From the NCBI GenBank assembly GCA_038239145.1, contig JBBSFB010000014.1, positions 15,843-79,842 of the forward strand: 64,000 bases of DNA, in the 5' to 3' direction. The DNA is from PALSA-610 sp038239145. GTDB lineage: Bacteria; Actinomycetota; Acidimicrobiia; IMCC26256; PALSA-610. This document shows, piece after piece, positions 15,817-23,589 of this stretch. The notes beneath the pieces were generated by a model. It saw only the letters and a program-made list of their open reading frames with translations, ran no database searches and was not told the DNA's origin. Both the position numbers and the translations under genes were made by a program. Numbering within the stretch: the first letter of the stretch is position 1; the number at the start of each line of letters is the position of its first letter.

Positions 15817-17345
15817 CAGGTGTGCGCGTCGGCGAGCGCCGGGATCTCGAAGCCGCTGTGGGGGACGCCGAGGTAGGGGAACGACGGCAGATACTTCACC
15901 GTTCCGTCGGCGGTCTGGTCAAGCGGGTCGGTGGTCAATCCGTCGGACACGGCGTTGGCGGCCGCGTCCGCGGTGAAGGTCTTGTCGACGAGCCCGTACG
16001 TCGCGCCCGCGATCGCGCGGAGCTCGATCGTGAACACGTCGTCGAAGACCCGCCGGCCGTTCGGGTATCCGGCCGCGTCGCCGCCGATGAGCCCGATGTT
16101 GCTGGGCTTGGTGGTCGTCGGCGGGATCGCCAGGTTGAGCCGCAGCAGGTCGGCCATCGCGGTCCCGCCCGAGTTCTGAAAGCCGGGGACGACGCCGGGC
16201 GGGATGCCGGTGAGAAGGATCGCGACGAGGTCGGCTCGCACCTTGCCCGATGCGTTCAACGCGGCGAGGTTCGGGAACACGCCCGGGTAGAGCGCCGGGA
16301 TCAGGTTCGCGAGCTCGGGGTGCTGGACGCCTCCGGCGAAGTGGATGTCGTTCACCGGTTGCTGGGTGTTCCAGTAATCCTTGCGTTCCATCGGAACGAG
16401 CACTTCGTTGAACAACGGGTTGCCGAGGCGCGACACCTGCGCGAACGGTCCGACGCCGTTGCCGAAGTCGTTCCGCTCGTCGTCGCGGCGGTGACCGTGG
16501 AAGCCCATGCGCTGGCGGGACGCGGTGGTCCACACGCCGATGACGGACGACGCCTTGGTCGCGTCGGTGGCGGTCACGCCGCGGGGCGTCAGCTGACCCT
16601 TCGGGAGCTGCAGCGCGATGCTGTGGACGTTGACGGCCTTGGTCGCGTTGACGCCGGGTGCCGGTTGGGTGAGCTCGGGCACGTTGAGACCGAACTGCGC
16701 GTGCAGTTGTTCGAACGGTCGCAGGTCGGCGAGGTCGAAGACCGAACCCAAGTCGACGTAGAACCCTTCGGCCCGCTGACCCGCGAAGACGACGCCGCCA
16801 CCGGGGAGATTGTGCATCGCGGCGTTGGCGAGCGAGACGTAGTTCGGCGTCGAGAGCGGTCCGATGTTGCACGGGGGGCACGAGACGTGCGACGCGAGCC
16901 GGGTGACCTTCGGTCCGAACCCGAAGCCGAACCCGTCGTCGGAGTGGTGGCCCCAACCTTCGCCGTCGCGAAAGCCGTTGCCGTGCTGGTTCCAGTCGAT
17001 GCGGCTGACGTCGTAGAACTGGCGTCGATTCCACGTCGACGCGTCGAGCGACGTGATGGGCCCGACGTTGTACAGGAACGTCTTGCCGACCTGAAGGACG
17101 GTCTGGAAGCGGAACTGGAACGTGATGTCGGCGCGGCCGTCACCGTTGTTGTCCACATGGATCTCGTACAACACGTCGTCGCCGAACTCGAAGAAGTTCG
17201 GGCCCGCGGCCGGCGTCTGCAGCGGCACGTAGTTGGCGATGAGCGTGACCGTGTCGGGGCGGTCCGGGCTCACGAAGGCGTACAGGTCCGTGCTGTCGGC
17301 GACGGGATCCTTGGAGATCTCGGGCGCTTCACGATGCGACGACAT
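15816..17345 (-). CDS. DUF4331 family protein
   Basis: 509 residues beginning MSSHREAPEISKDPVADSTD, the hallmark start of DUF4331 proteins, whose biochemical role is unknown. The segment DNNGDGRADITFQFRFQT has a calcium-loop-like acidic pattern. A CPPC pair (HVSCPPCNIGPLS, about residue 160) is present and could bind metal or form a disulfide. There is no visible signal peptide despite the extracellular look of many relatives. It lies between the small Tat protein and the His-rich protein in one operon. The Nur-like palindrome upstream of the first gene suggests expression linked to metal status. Confidence 0.85.
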   Translation of the reverse strand: MSSHREAPEISKDPVADSTDLYAFVSPDRPDTVTLIANYVPLQTPAAGPNFFEFGDDVLYEIHVDNNGDGRADITFQFRFQTVLQVGKTFLYNVGPITSLDASTWNRRQFYDVSRIDWNQHGNGFRDGEGWGHHSDDGFGFGFGPKVTRLASHVSCPPCNIGPLSTPNYVSLANAAMHNLPGGGVVFAGQRAEGFYVDLGSVFDLADLRPFEQLHAQFGLNVPELTQPAPGVNATKAVNVHSIALQLPKGQLTPRGVTATDATKASSVIGVWTTASRQRMGFHGHRRDDERNDFGNGVGPFAQVSRLGNPLFNEVLVPMERKDYWNTQQPVNDIHFAGGVQHPELANLIPALYPGVFPNLAALNASGKVRADLVAILLTGIPPGVVPGFQNSGGTAMADLLRLNLAIPPTTTKPSNIGLIGGDAAGYPNGRRVFDDVFTIELRAIAGATYGLVDKTFTADAAANAVSDGLTTDPLDQTADGTVKYLPSFPYLGVPHSGFEIPALADAHT

Positions 17346-17400
17346 TCCTCACCTCTTCCAGATGGTGTTGGTGCGAGACGGTGTGGGGGGGGGCCGAAGC

Positions 17401-17682
17401 TCAGCGAGACGCTTTGTAGATCAGCGCGGCGAGCCGCTTGTCCTTGACGGTGATCTCGCGGTTACCTGCGTAGATCGCGATCTCGCCGGTCTGCACGTCG
17501 CGCAGATGCGCTACGACGTTGCGATCGACGCTCGCGCCGGCCGGGACGTGCGGCTCCTTCGCCTTCTCGTCGTCCGCGGAGGCTGCGTCGGCCAGAGAGA
17601 TCGGCGCGGCAACCGCGGCACCGGCCACTGCGGCCGCAACCGACGCGTGCTTCAGGAAGTCGCGGCGATTCGTCGGTTGCAT
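17401..17682 (-). CDS. Small twin-arginine signal protein
   Basis: 93 residues. The N-terminus TNRRDFLKHASVAAAVAGAA is a clear Tat signal ending in an Ala-rich cleavage region (SLADAASA). The mature part of about 60 residues is polar, lacks Cys and ends with IYAGNREITVKDKRLAALIY. Short relatives often sit beside DUF4331 or oxidoreductase genes, but I cannot name a function. ATG 17682 is followed downstream, after 55 bases, by the DUF4331 gene. It is the first gene behind the palindrome at 17773. Confidence 0.75.
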   Translation of the reverse strand: MQPTNRRDFLKHASVAAAVAGAAVAAPISLADAASADDEKAKEPHVPAGASVDRNVVAHLRDVQTGEIAIYAGNREITVKDKRLAALIYKASR

Positions 17683-17772
17683 GGTGAGGTCCTCTCGACT
17701 TCGCCGAACCGATTCGGGTCGGCCGTGATGCCATTGAAGAGCAGACGCGTCGGAAAATCCAGCAATCCGCTC

Positions 17773-17793
17773 AGATGCGAATCGTTTGCATCT
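17773..17793 (-). promoter_or_regulatory. Putative Nur-type operator upstream of the Tat/DUF4331 operon
   Basis: The core TGCGAATCGTTTGCA (17776-17790) is TGC-N9-GCA, extended by AGA and TCT flanks to a 9-3-9 inverted repeat with one mismatch. It matches the published Nur box layout of TTGCAA-N5-TTGCAA. It lies about 90 bases before the Tat gene start and downstream of the SGNH gene stop, so it can only serve the Tat/DUF4331/His-rich operon. Confidence 0.6.
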
Positions 17794-17837
17794 GCACCTT
17801 CCGAGCAGCAGCGACACGCCGCTCGACGACAGGGTGT

Positions 17838-18482
17838 TCAGTTCGACTTCGTGATGACCTTTTCGAATGCCGCCGCGAGTGCGCGATGGCCGGCGGCGTC
17901 GGGTTGGGCCGCGAAGCCCTTCTCCGGCGCGAGCGTGACGCTCGCATTCGCGAGGGACACGAGCTCCGCGCCGGTCGTCACGACCACGGACCGGATTGCA
18001 GTGTTGTACGGCGCTGCACGCGTGCCGAACGAGGCGGGCAGGTCGGCGACGAGAACGCGCGTCTCCGTCGAGACGCGCAGCCGTGTGACCAGTTCGGTGA
18101 GGGCGGTCGTGAACGTGGGGATCGGCGTCGCGGCCGCCACGTCGTCCGCTCCGAGCCACACCTCCACGAGATCCGGCTTCAACTCCGTTGCCACCGGCAC
18201 CTGCAACGTGAGCGCGTGCGTGGCGGTGGCGTCGTCGAGTGCCGCGTTCACGAACACCGTTGAGATCGGCAGCGCGTTGCGGAACACGAGATACGGCCAC
18301 GCTTCCTGGAGCCGGTTGCGAAGTCCATCGCCCTCGGTCGCGCTCCCGCCGATGGACACGACCGTCTCCTGCGGGCCGGCGGCGGTTGCGGGCAGCACCG
18401 AGGCCGCGCGGGAGTGCGCGCTGCAACCCGAAAGCAGCACGGCGAGGCTCGCGGCGAGGGCGGAATATCGTCGGCGTCTCAT
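17838..18482 (-). CDS. SGNH/GDSL-like hydrolase lipoprotein
   Basis: 214 residues with a lipobox (LAVLLSGCSA). The block I Ser is in VVSIGGSATEGDG, the block III position reads EVWLGADDVA (Asp where SGNH enzymes usually have Asn), and the Asp-His pair is in AAQPDAAGHRALA. This fits an exported esterase or lipase of the SGNH type. Its ATG overlaps the stop of the ABC permease (ATGA), so the hydrolase is coupled to the exporter and may act on its cargo or on the envelope. Confidence 0.7.
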   Translation of the reverse strand: MRRRRYSALAASLAVLLSGCSAHSRAASVLPATAAGPQETVVSIGGSATEGDGLRNRLQEAWPYLVFRNALPISTVFVNAALDDATATHALTLQVPVATELKPDLVEVWLGADDVAAATPIPTFTTALTELVTRLRVSTETRVLVADLPASFGTRAAPYNTAIRSVVVTTGAELVSLANASVTLAPEKGFAAQPDAAGHRALAAAFEKVITKSN

Positions 18483-19801
18483 TCGTCGCTGATCGCCTGC
18501 CGGGCCGGCATGCGAGCGGCACGGATCGCCGGCAAGGTCCCTGCGGCGAGCGCGAGGACCGTCGCCCCGACGACGACGCTCGCCAGGAGTGCGACGGGTA
18601 CGCCGAGGTGGACCGTCTGCAGATCCTGGCTCGCGAGATAGCGGTTCACGACGGCGGCCAGCGTGCGGGCGACGAGCAGCCCGAGTCCGGCGCCGAGCAG
18701 GCCCCCGGTGAAGCCCAGGGTCCCGGCCTCGACGAGGAACACGCGGCGTACGTCGCGATCGGCCGCACCGACTGCTTTCAGCACTCCGATCTCACGCCTC
18801 CGTTCGCGGATCGCGGCGAGCATCGCGTTGGAGATGCCGAGCGCCGCGATCGTGAGTCCGATGGAACCGATCCCGGCGAGGACCAACTCGACGACGTGCA
18901 CATAGCGCTGCACCTGGGTGATAAGTGATTCCGGCGCGCTGGTCGAGTACCCGACGCCGTTGATCTCGGCCCGGACCTGGGTGACGTGATCGAGACCGTG
19001 GGCGACGACGAAGAGCGCCGAGTACTCCGACGGGTCCGGGTCGATGCCGTCGATCGGTGCGCCCGCCGCCGTCCAGGCCCGGTCGGACCGGGCCATGTCG
19101 AGCGACACGACGAAAAGGCCGTTGCCGGCCTCTTGCGACACGACACCCACGATCTCTGCCTTGGTCCAGCGGGCCCGGTTGCGACGCTCGTTGCCGTTCT
19201 TGAAGACGCGGGGCGCGCCGAGCATCACGTCGGTGCCGATCAGGGCCTTCGAGTTGGCATTGGTAACACCGAGACGCTGCAGGAAGTCGACCGTGACCGC
19301 GATCTCCGTCTGCGATCCCGGTTGCGGCAGCCGTCCCGCAATCACGGTGACCGGGAGTTGGCTCACGTGGGCGAGATCGATACCGACCGCCGCCTCGAAC
19401 AGCGGACGGTCGTTCTTCGACGTCGCGTGGGCCGCGGCCGGGAGCGTTGTCGGCGGGAGCGCGATGATCGGCGTGGCGATGATGGGCAGGACGGACGAGA
19501 CCTGCGCCAAGCCGGCGATCCGTCGTAACGCGGTGTCGTCGATTCGGCGCGCCGCACCCGGGCGAGGATTGTCACTGTCGAGCGCGCTCGCCGACGGTGC
19601 GGCAGCGTCGACCTTGATCCCCGACAGCGGTCCACCTTCGCTCACTTGATCGAGGACACGCTGTTTGGCGGAGTCGCTCGCGATGAGGAGCGACGAGAGG
19701 AGCGCCGCACCCAGGGCGACCGAGAGCACGGTGAGGACCGCGCGGCCGCCGCGGCGTCCGACGCTCCGTCGAGCAAGGACGATCGCATCTCGCCACGTCA
19801 T
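18479..19801 (-). CDS. MacB/FtsX-type ABC transporter permease
   Basis: 440 residues. A first helix (AVLTVLSVALGAALLSSLLI) is followed by a large periplasmic-type domain to about residue 285. Three C-terminal helices follow (VELVLAGIGSIGLTIAALGI, GFTGGLLGAGLGLLVAR, VVVGATVLALAAG), with RERRREIGVLKAVGA between, the FtsX/MacB signature. MacB-type transporters move lipoproteins or small molecules away from the membrane rather than importing. It overlaps both its ATPase upstream and the SGNH gene downstream by 4 bases. Confidence 0.9.
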   Translation of the reverse strand: MTWRDAIVLARRSVGRRGGRAVLTVLSVALGAALLSSLLIASDSAKQRVLDQVSEGGPLSGIKVDAAAPSASALDSDNPRPGAARRIDDTALRRIAGLAQVSSVLPIIATPIIALPPTTLPAAAHATSKNDRPLFEAAVGIDLAHVSQLPVTVIAGRLPQPGSQTEIAVTVDFLQRLGVTNANSKALIGTDVMLGAPRVFKNGNERRNRARWTKAEIVGVVSQEAGNGLFVVSLDMARSDRAWTAAGAPIDGIDPDPSEYSALFVVAHGLDHVTQVRAEINGVGYSTSAPESLITQVQRYVHVVELVLAGIGSIGLTIAALGISNAMLAAIRERRREIGVLKAVGAADRDVRRVFLVEAGTLGFTGGLLGAGLGLLVARTLAAVVNRYLASQDLQTVHLGVPVALLASVVVGATVLALAAGTLPAIRAARMPARQAISDE

Positions 19802-20517
19802 GCCGACGCGATCCGTCCACCGATGAGATGCATCCGCCGGTCGGCGCGGGCGGCGATCGCATCGTCGTGCGTCACGATCAGGACGGTCGATCCGTGGTCG
19901 ACGGGTACCCGAAGGAGCATGTCGAGGACGACCGCGGTCGCGACGGGATCGAGGTTGCCGGTGGGCTCGTCGGCGAGCACGAGCCGGGGTTCGTTCGCGA
20001 GCGCGCGTGCGATCGCGACTCGCTGCTTCTCACCACCGCTCAACGCGCGCGGGCGATGGCCGAGACGGTCGCCGAGGCCGACCGCGCCGAGGAGCTCGCG
20101 CGCCCGGGCCCGGCGCTGGCGGCGCGAGACCCGTTCGAAGGTCAGCGCCAGCTCGACGTTCTCGAGTGCGGTGAGCTGGCCGAGGAGCCCGAAGTCCTGG
20201 AACACGAAACCGACGACCTCGCGGCGGTAGCGCGCCATCTCGTCGCGATCGAGTTGGGCGAGGTCGTGCCCGGCGATCAGCACCGAACCGCCGTGCGGCC
20301 GGTCGAGGCCACCCAGGACCGACAGCAAGGTCGTCTTTCCCGATCCGGACGCACCGGTGATCGCCACGACGCTCCCGGCGTCGACGTCGAAGTCGATGGA
20401 GTCGAGGACGACGAGCTCTCCCTCCGGGGTGTCGTACCGGAAGCGCAGGCCGGTCGCGTGCACCGCGACACCGGCTCGTTCGTTCGGGTCGGCGGCGACA
20501 TCCGCGGGTGACGCCAT
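19798..20517 (-). CDS. ABC transporter ATPase, MacB/LolD type
   Basis: 239 residues with Walker A ITGASGSGKTTLLSVLGG, Q-loop VGFVFQDFGLL, signature LSGGEKQRVAIARAL and Walker B LVLADEPTGNLD, all as in LolD/MacB. ATG 20517 is chosen; the frame is open upstream but without a plausible coding extension. It is the first gene of a three-gene operon (ATPase, permease, SGNH lipoprotein), all joined by ATGA overlaps. Confidence 0.92.
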   Translation of the reverse strand: MASPADVAADPNERAGVAVHATGLRFRYDTPEGELVVLDSIDFDVDAGSVVAITGASGSGKTTLLSVLGGLDRPHGGSVLIAGHDLAQLDRDEMARYRREVVGFVFQDFGLLGQLTALENVELALTFERVSRRQRRARARELLGAVGLGDRLGHRPRALSGGEKQRVAIARALANEPRLVLADEPTGNLDPVATAVVLDMLLRVPVDHGSTVLIVTHDDAIAARADRRMHLIGGRIASA

Positions 20518-20581
20518 CGCTCGACGGTACCGCCCGCGTTCGGGCATCTGGTCGCGACCGGGCCGAGCGCGCACGAGGGAT

Positions 20582-21082
20582 CTACGTATCGTGATCGGCG
20601 GTCGGGGCCGGCGATTCCGGCGTCGCGCGCCGGTCCCGAACCAGCACGGCTGCGAGCCAGATCGCGGCGATTGTCGCAATCACGGCGACCGCGGTCAGGG
20701 TCGAGGTCGCATAGTTCAGCGGTTGCACCGTGTGATTGTCCGGCACCTGTGCATGTCCGTAGCGGCGAATTCCGGGCCACGCGACGGCGATGACGACGGC
20801 GGAGCCGAAGAGCACGGCGCGCAGTGGCGCTCGGGCCACGGTGGGCACGCGCCGGAGCACGAGGAACGAGATCGCAACTGCGATCGGAGCGACGAGGAAA
20901 TCGTGGAGGATGTCGCCGCCGACGAAATACCGGAGAAAGTTCGGGATCGGGGTCGATTCGGGATGACGGAGGATCCCCACCACCCCGACGAGCATCACGG
21001 GTACGCCGACGAGCAGCCCGACGCCGAGTCCGATCCGATCGGCGCGCCGTTGCTTGATTTCGCCCGCGGCGGTGTCCGTCAT
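20582..21082 (-). CDS. Four-helix membrane protein of unknown function
   Basis: 166 residues with four hydrophobic segments (GLGVGLLVGVPVMLVGVVGI, LHDFLVAPIAVAISFLVL, AVLFGSAVVIAVAWPGI and TAVAVIATIAAIWLAAVLV) separated by short polar loops. I do not recognise the family. ATG 21082 overlaps the stop of the sulfite-oxidase-like gene by ATGA, so it is coupled to that enzyme and may be a membrane partner of it. Confidence 0.75.
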   Translation of the reverse strand: MTDTAAGEIKQRRADRIGLGVGLLVGVPVMLVGVVGILRHPESTPIPNFLRYFVGGDILHDFLVAPIAVAISFLVLRRVPTVARAPLRAVLFGSAVVIAVAWPGIRRYGHAQVPDNHTVQPLNYATSTLTAVAVIATIAAIWLAAVLVRDRRATPESPAPTADHDT

Positions 21083-22194
21083 CTCGCGCTCAGTTGCGTC
21101 ACCCATTTGGTCTGCATCACCCCCGGGCGGTTCGGTGCGATCAGGCGCAGCGGGTATCCGTGGTCGAGCGCAAGGGGTTCGCCGTTGACCAAGAGCGCGA
21201 GCAACGTGTCGGGGTCGTGGGCCTGCCATCGATCGAGGATCGACGCGCGATAGCTGCCCCGCGGCTGCAGCGAGAGGACGGAAGCCTCCGAATGGGGATG
21301 AACCCCCGCCATCGCCAACAGGTCACGTACCCGCACGCCGGTCCAGTGTTGGGACGTGCTCCAGCCCTCGACGCACGAGATCGGGAGGGTGGCGGAGTGC
21401 TGGGGAAGCGCGCGCAACTCGTCGAGCGAGAACGAGAGCGCGGTCGCTACCTTTCCCGTCACCTCGAGCCGGTACGTCGTCACGTTGATGAACTTCGCTG
21501 CGCCGGTGTCTCTCGCGGTGCCGTTCACGGGGAAGCCCTGGGGCCCGACGTCGGGCCGCCGCGGTGCGAGCAGGGCGAGGCGACGCAGCGGTCGGAACGT
21601 CTGACCCACGGTGAACAGCGCCACCAGCGCACTCGCGCCGAACGCGGTGAGCAGGAAGCGGCGGCGTTCGAGCGCGACCGGTGCCGCGGTGGTACCGGAC
21701 GCAGGTTCTCGTTTCAGCGCGCGCCGGCTCGTCGAGAACTTGGCGCCGATGTGGATCGCGAGCGCGCCCATGACGATCCACGCGGTCCGGAAGTGCGTGT
21801 CGGGGAAGTTGAACTTCCACGGGTACCAGAGGTTGATGTTCGCCAGCCCCGTGAAGAGCATGAAGATCGAGCCGCCGATGAGGGGGAAGATCGCGAGCCG
21901 CTCGACAAGATTCGTGAGGCTCTCAAACGGCGGCCACTGGAACAGCTTCGGATAGACGCTCCAGAGCTTGGCCAACAGCAGCGGGATCGACGCGACTCCG
22001 GTGATGACGTGGATGCCCTGGGTGACGCGGTAGAGGCCGACCGGTCGGGAGGGGAGTTCGAAACCGAACGACGGGTGTTGGGCGAAGTGCGAGTAGAGGC
22101 CGGTGACGAAGCACGTGGTGAACGCGATGCCCAGTGCCAGCCCGAGCCGGGCTGCGACCCGTTCACTGTTGATCGCCTCGGCTTCGGTGGTCAT
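21079..22194 (-). CDS. Cytochrome b-like membrane domain fused to a sulfite-oxidase-type molybdopterin domain
   Basis: 371 residues in two parts. Residues 1-150 hold four hydrophobic segments with spaced His (GLYSHFAQH, RVTQGIHVITG, GALAIHIGAKF), like a membrane cytochrome b that could bind heme. After another hydrophobic segment (RRRFLLTAFGASALVALFT), residues 220-371 form a sulfite oxidase-like molybdopterin fold with the cofactor Cys in PISCVEGWSTSQHWTGV. The substrate is unknown; electrons could pass from the molybdenum site through heme to the quinone pool. Part of an ATGA-linked operon with DUF2064 and GT2 enzymes upstream. Confidence 0.82.
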   Translation of the reverse strand: MTTEAEAINSERVAARLGLALGIAFTTCFVTGLYSHFAQHPSFGFELPSRPVGLYRVTQGIHVITGVASIPLLLAKLWSVYPKLFQWPPFESLTNLVERLAIFPLIGGSIFMLFTGLANINLWYPWKFNFPDTHFRTAWIVMGALAIHIGAKFSTSRRALKREPASGTTAAPVALERRRFLLTAFGASALVALFTVGQTFRPLRRLALLAPRRPDVGPQGFPVNGTARDTGAAKFINVTTYRLEVTGKVATALSFSLDELRALPQHSATLPISCVEGWSTSQHWTGVRVRDLLAMAGVHPHSEASVLSLQPRGSYRASILDRWQAHDPDTLLALLVNGEPLALDHGYPLRLIAPNRPGVMQTKWVTQLSAR

Positions 22195-22826
22195 GCGTGA
22201 CTCTGAACTCGATCGATCTCGGCTGCGAAACGGGATCGGGGGATCGTGCGGGCAACGGCGCGCGCGTCGTCGAAGGTGTCGACGTCGCGCAGTGTTGCGA
22301 TCATCGTCGTACGGAATCCGAGCTCGCGGAGCCGGGCCTGTTGGTCGCGACACGTGTGTCCCGTGCTCATGGGTACGCCCGCGAACACGTGCGGGTCGCG
22401 CCTGCGCAGCCCAATAGCCCACCATCCGCCGTCGTCGGCGGCGCCGAGCACCGCGTCCGTGGCCGGGTCGTCGGTCAAGGCCCGGGCCGCAGTCACGAGA
22501 TGCTCGACGGTGACTTGCGGCGTATCCATCCCGACGAGCAGCGCGGGCCCGGTCACCGCCGCGAAGGCATAGGTGAGGCGCTCGTCGAGGCCGGCGCCGA
22601 TCTGGGGGACGATCACGAACCCGTCGGGTATCCACGGGCCCGGCGGTCCGTCGAGCGCGATCACGCGCGCAACCGCGGGCGTGGCCGCCACGGTTGCCAA
22701 GGTGTCGGCGAGGGCGCCTGCCGCGACGTCGGCGGCCTGGCGGGGCGTGCACGGCGGGCACAGGCGCGTCTTCACCTTGCCCGGCCGGGGCGATTTGGCG
22801 ATGACGATGATCGTGAGGCCGGTCAC
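22191..22826 (-). CDS. DUF2064/TIGR04282-type nucleotidyl- or glycosyltransferase
   Basis: 211 residues with a GT-A-like fold. The N-terminus IIVIAKSPRPGKVKTRL is diagnostic of the TIGR04282 group, named after arsenosugar synthesis though most members are untested. LLVGMDTPQV and GAADDGGWWAIGL are the family's central motifs. The start is GTG 22826, overlapping the GT2 stop (GTGA). Its place between GT2 and a molybdoenzyme suggests a sugar-containing small molecule or cofactor rather than a cell-wall polymer. Confidence 0.85.
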   Translation of the reverse strand: MTGLTIIVIAKSPRPGKVKTRLCPPCTPRQAADVAAGALADTLATVAATPAVARVIALDGPPGPWIPDGFVIVPQIGAGLDERLTYAFAAVTGPALLVGMDTPQVTVEHLVTAARALTDDPATDAVLGAADDGGWWAIGLRRRDPHVFAGVPMSTGHTCRDQQARLRELGFRTTMIATLRDVDTFDDARAVARTIPRSRFAAEIDRVQSHA

Positions 22827-23464
22827 CGGAGCAACCGCGCCATGTCGCGCACCGTGCGCGCCGTTCCTCCGACCGTTCCCGTTACCTTCGACTGTCCGAC
22901 GCGCGGTGCGTAACCCACTTCGACCTCGTCGATCCGCCACCCGGCCTGCCACGCGCGCAGGACCATCTCCAACGGCCAGCCGAAGCGCCGGTCGAGGAGG
23001 CCGAGCTCGAGGAGCGCCTCCCGCGGCGCGGCGCGCATGGGGCCGAGATCCCGGAGCCGGAGCGACGTACGACGACGGATCTCCCACGCGAGCACCCGGT
23101 TGGCCACGCGCGCGTGCACGGGCCAGGCGCCGAGGTCGGCGCGGCGGGCGCCGAGGACGAGGTCGGATCCGCCGGCAATCACCGGTGCGGCAACCGCCGG
23201 GAGATCAGCGCCCGAGAACGACCCGTCGCAATCCATGAAGCACACGACTTCGGAGGTCGCGGCCGCGAGACCTGCGAAGCACGCGGCACCGAATCCGCGT
23301 CGAGGCTCGACGATCACGCGTGCGCCGCAAGCGCGGGCGATGTCGGCGGTCCCGTCGTCGGAGCCGTTGTCGACGACGATCGCGTCGAACCCGGTGGGCA
23401 ACCCTTCGAGGACCGCGGTGATCGCGCCGGCCTCGTTGAGTGCCGGGAGCACGACGTCGGTCAT
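22823..23464 (-). CDS. Family 2 glycosyltransferase
   Basis: 213 residues. The nucleotide-sugar-binding motif VVDNGSDDGTADIAR follows the start, and the metal-binding DxD is in FMDCDGSFSGADLP. The C-terminal segment with WPLEMVLRAWQAG and a basic tail is typical of dolichyl-phosphate-mannose-synthase-like enzymes without membrane helices. ATG 23464 is taken as start. It is the first gene of the minus-strand operon, and its 5' end faces the membrane protein at 23590 across 125 bases. Confidence 0.88.
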   Translation of the reverse strand: MTDVVLPALNEAGAITAVLEGLPTGFDAIVVDNGSDDGTADIARACGARVIVEPRRGFGAACFAGLAAATSEVVCFMDCDGSFSGADLPAVAAPVIAGGSDLVLGARRADLGAWPVHARVANRVLAWEIRRRTSLRLRDLGPMRAAPREALLELGLLDRRFGWPLEMVLRAWQAGWRIDEVEVGYAPRVGQSKVTGTVGGTARTVRDMARLLR

Positions 23465-23589
23465 CGTGGCCACGGTAACGACGGTAGCGCCGATGGCCTC
23501 GCTTGCGCGCCTTACAATCCGCGAAACTCTTCGGGCGCGATGAACGCTTCGTCGATGGGACCGCACCCGGCGTGGGTAGGTTCTTCGCG

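Noticed and set aside
15822..17447. Long plus-strand frame opposite the DUF4331 gene
   Set aside because: Composition is that of an antisense shadow (Val/Glu/Arg repeats), while the minus strand has the DUF4331 signature.
23513..23518. TACAAT as a promoter -10 element in the GT2/membrane-protein divergent region
   Set aside because: No -35 partner at a proper distance could be seen, so it is too weak to list as a feature.
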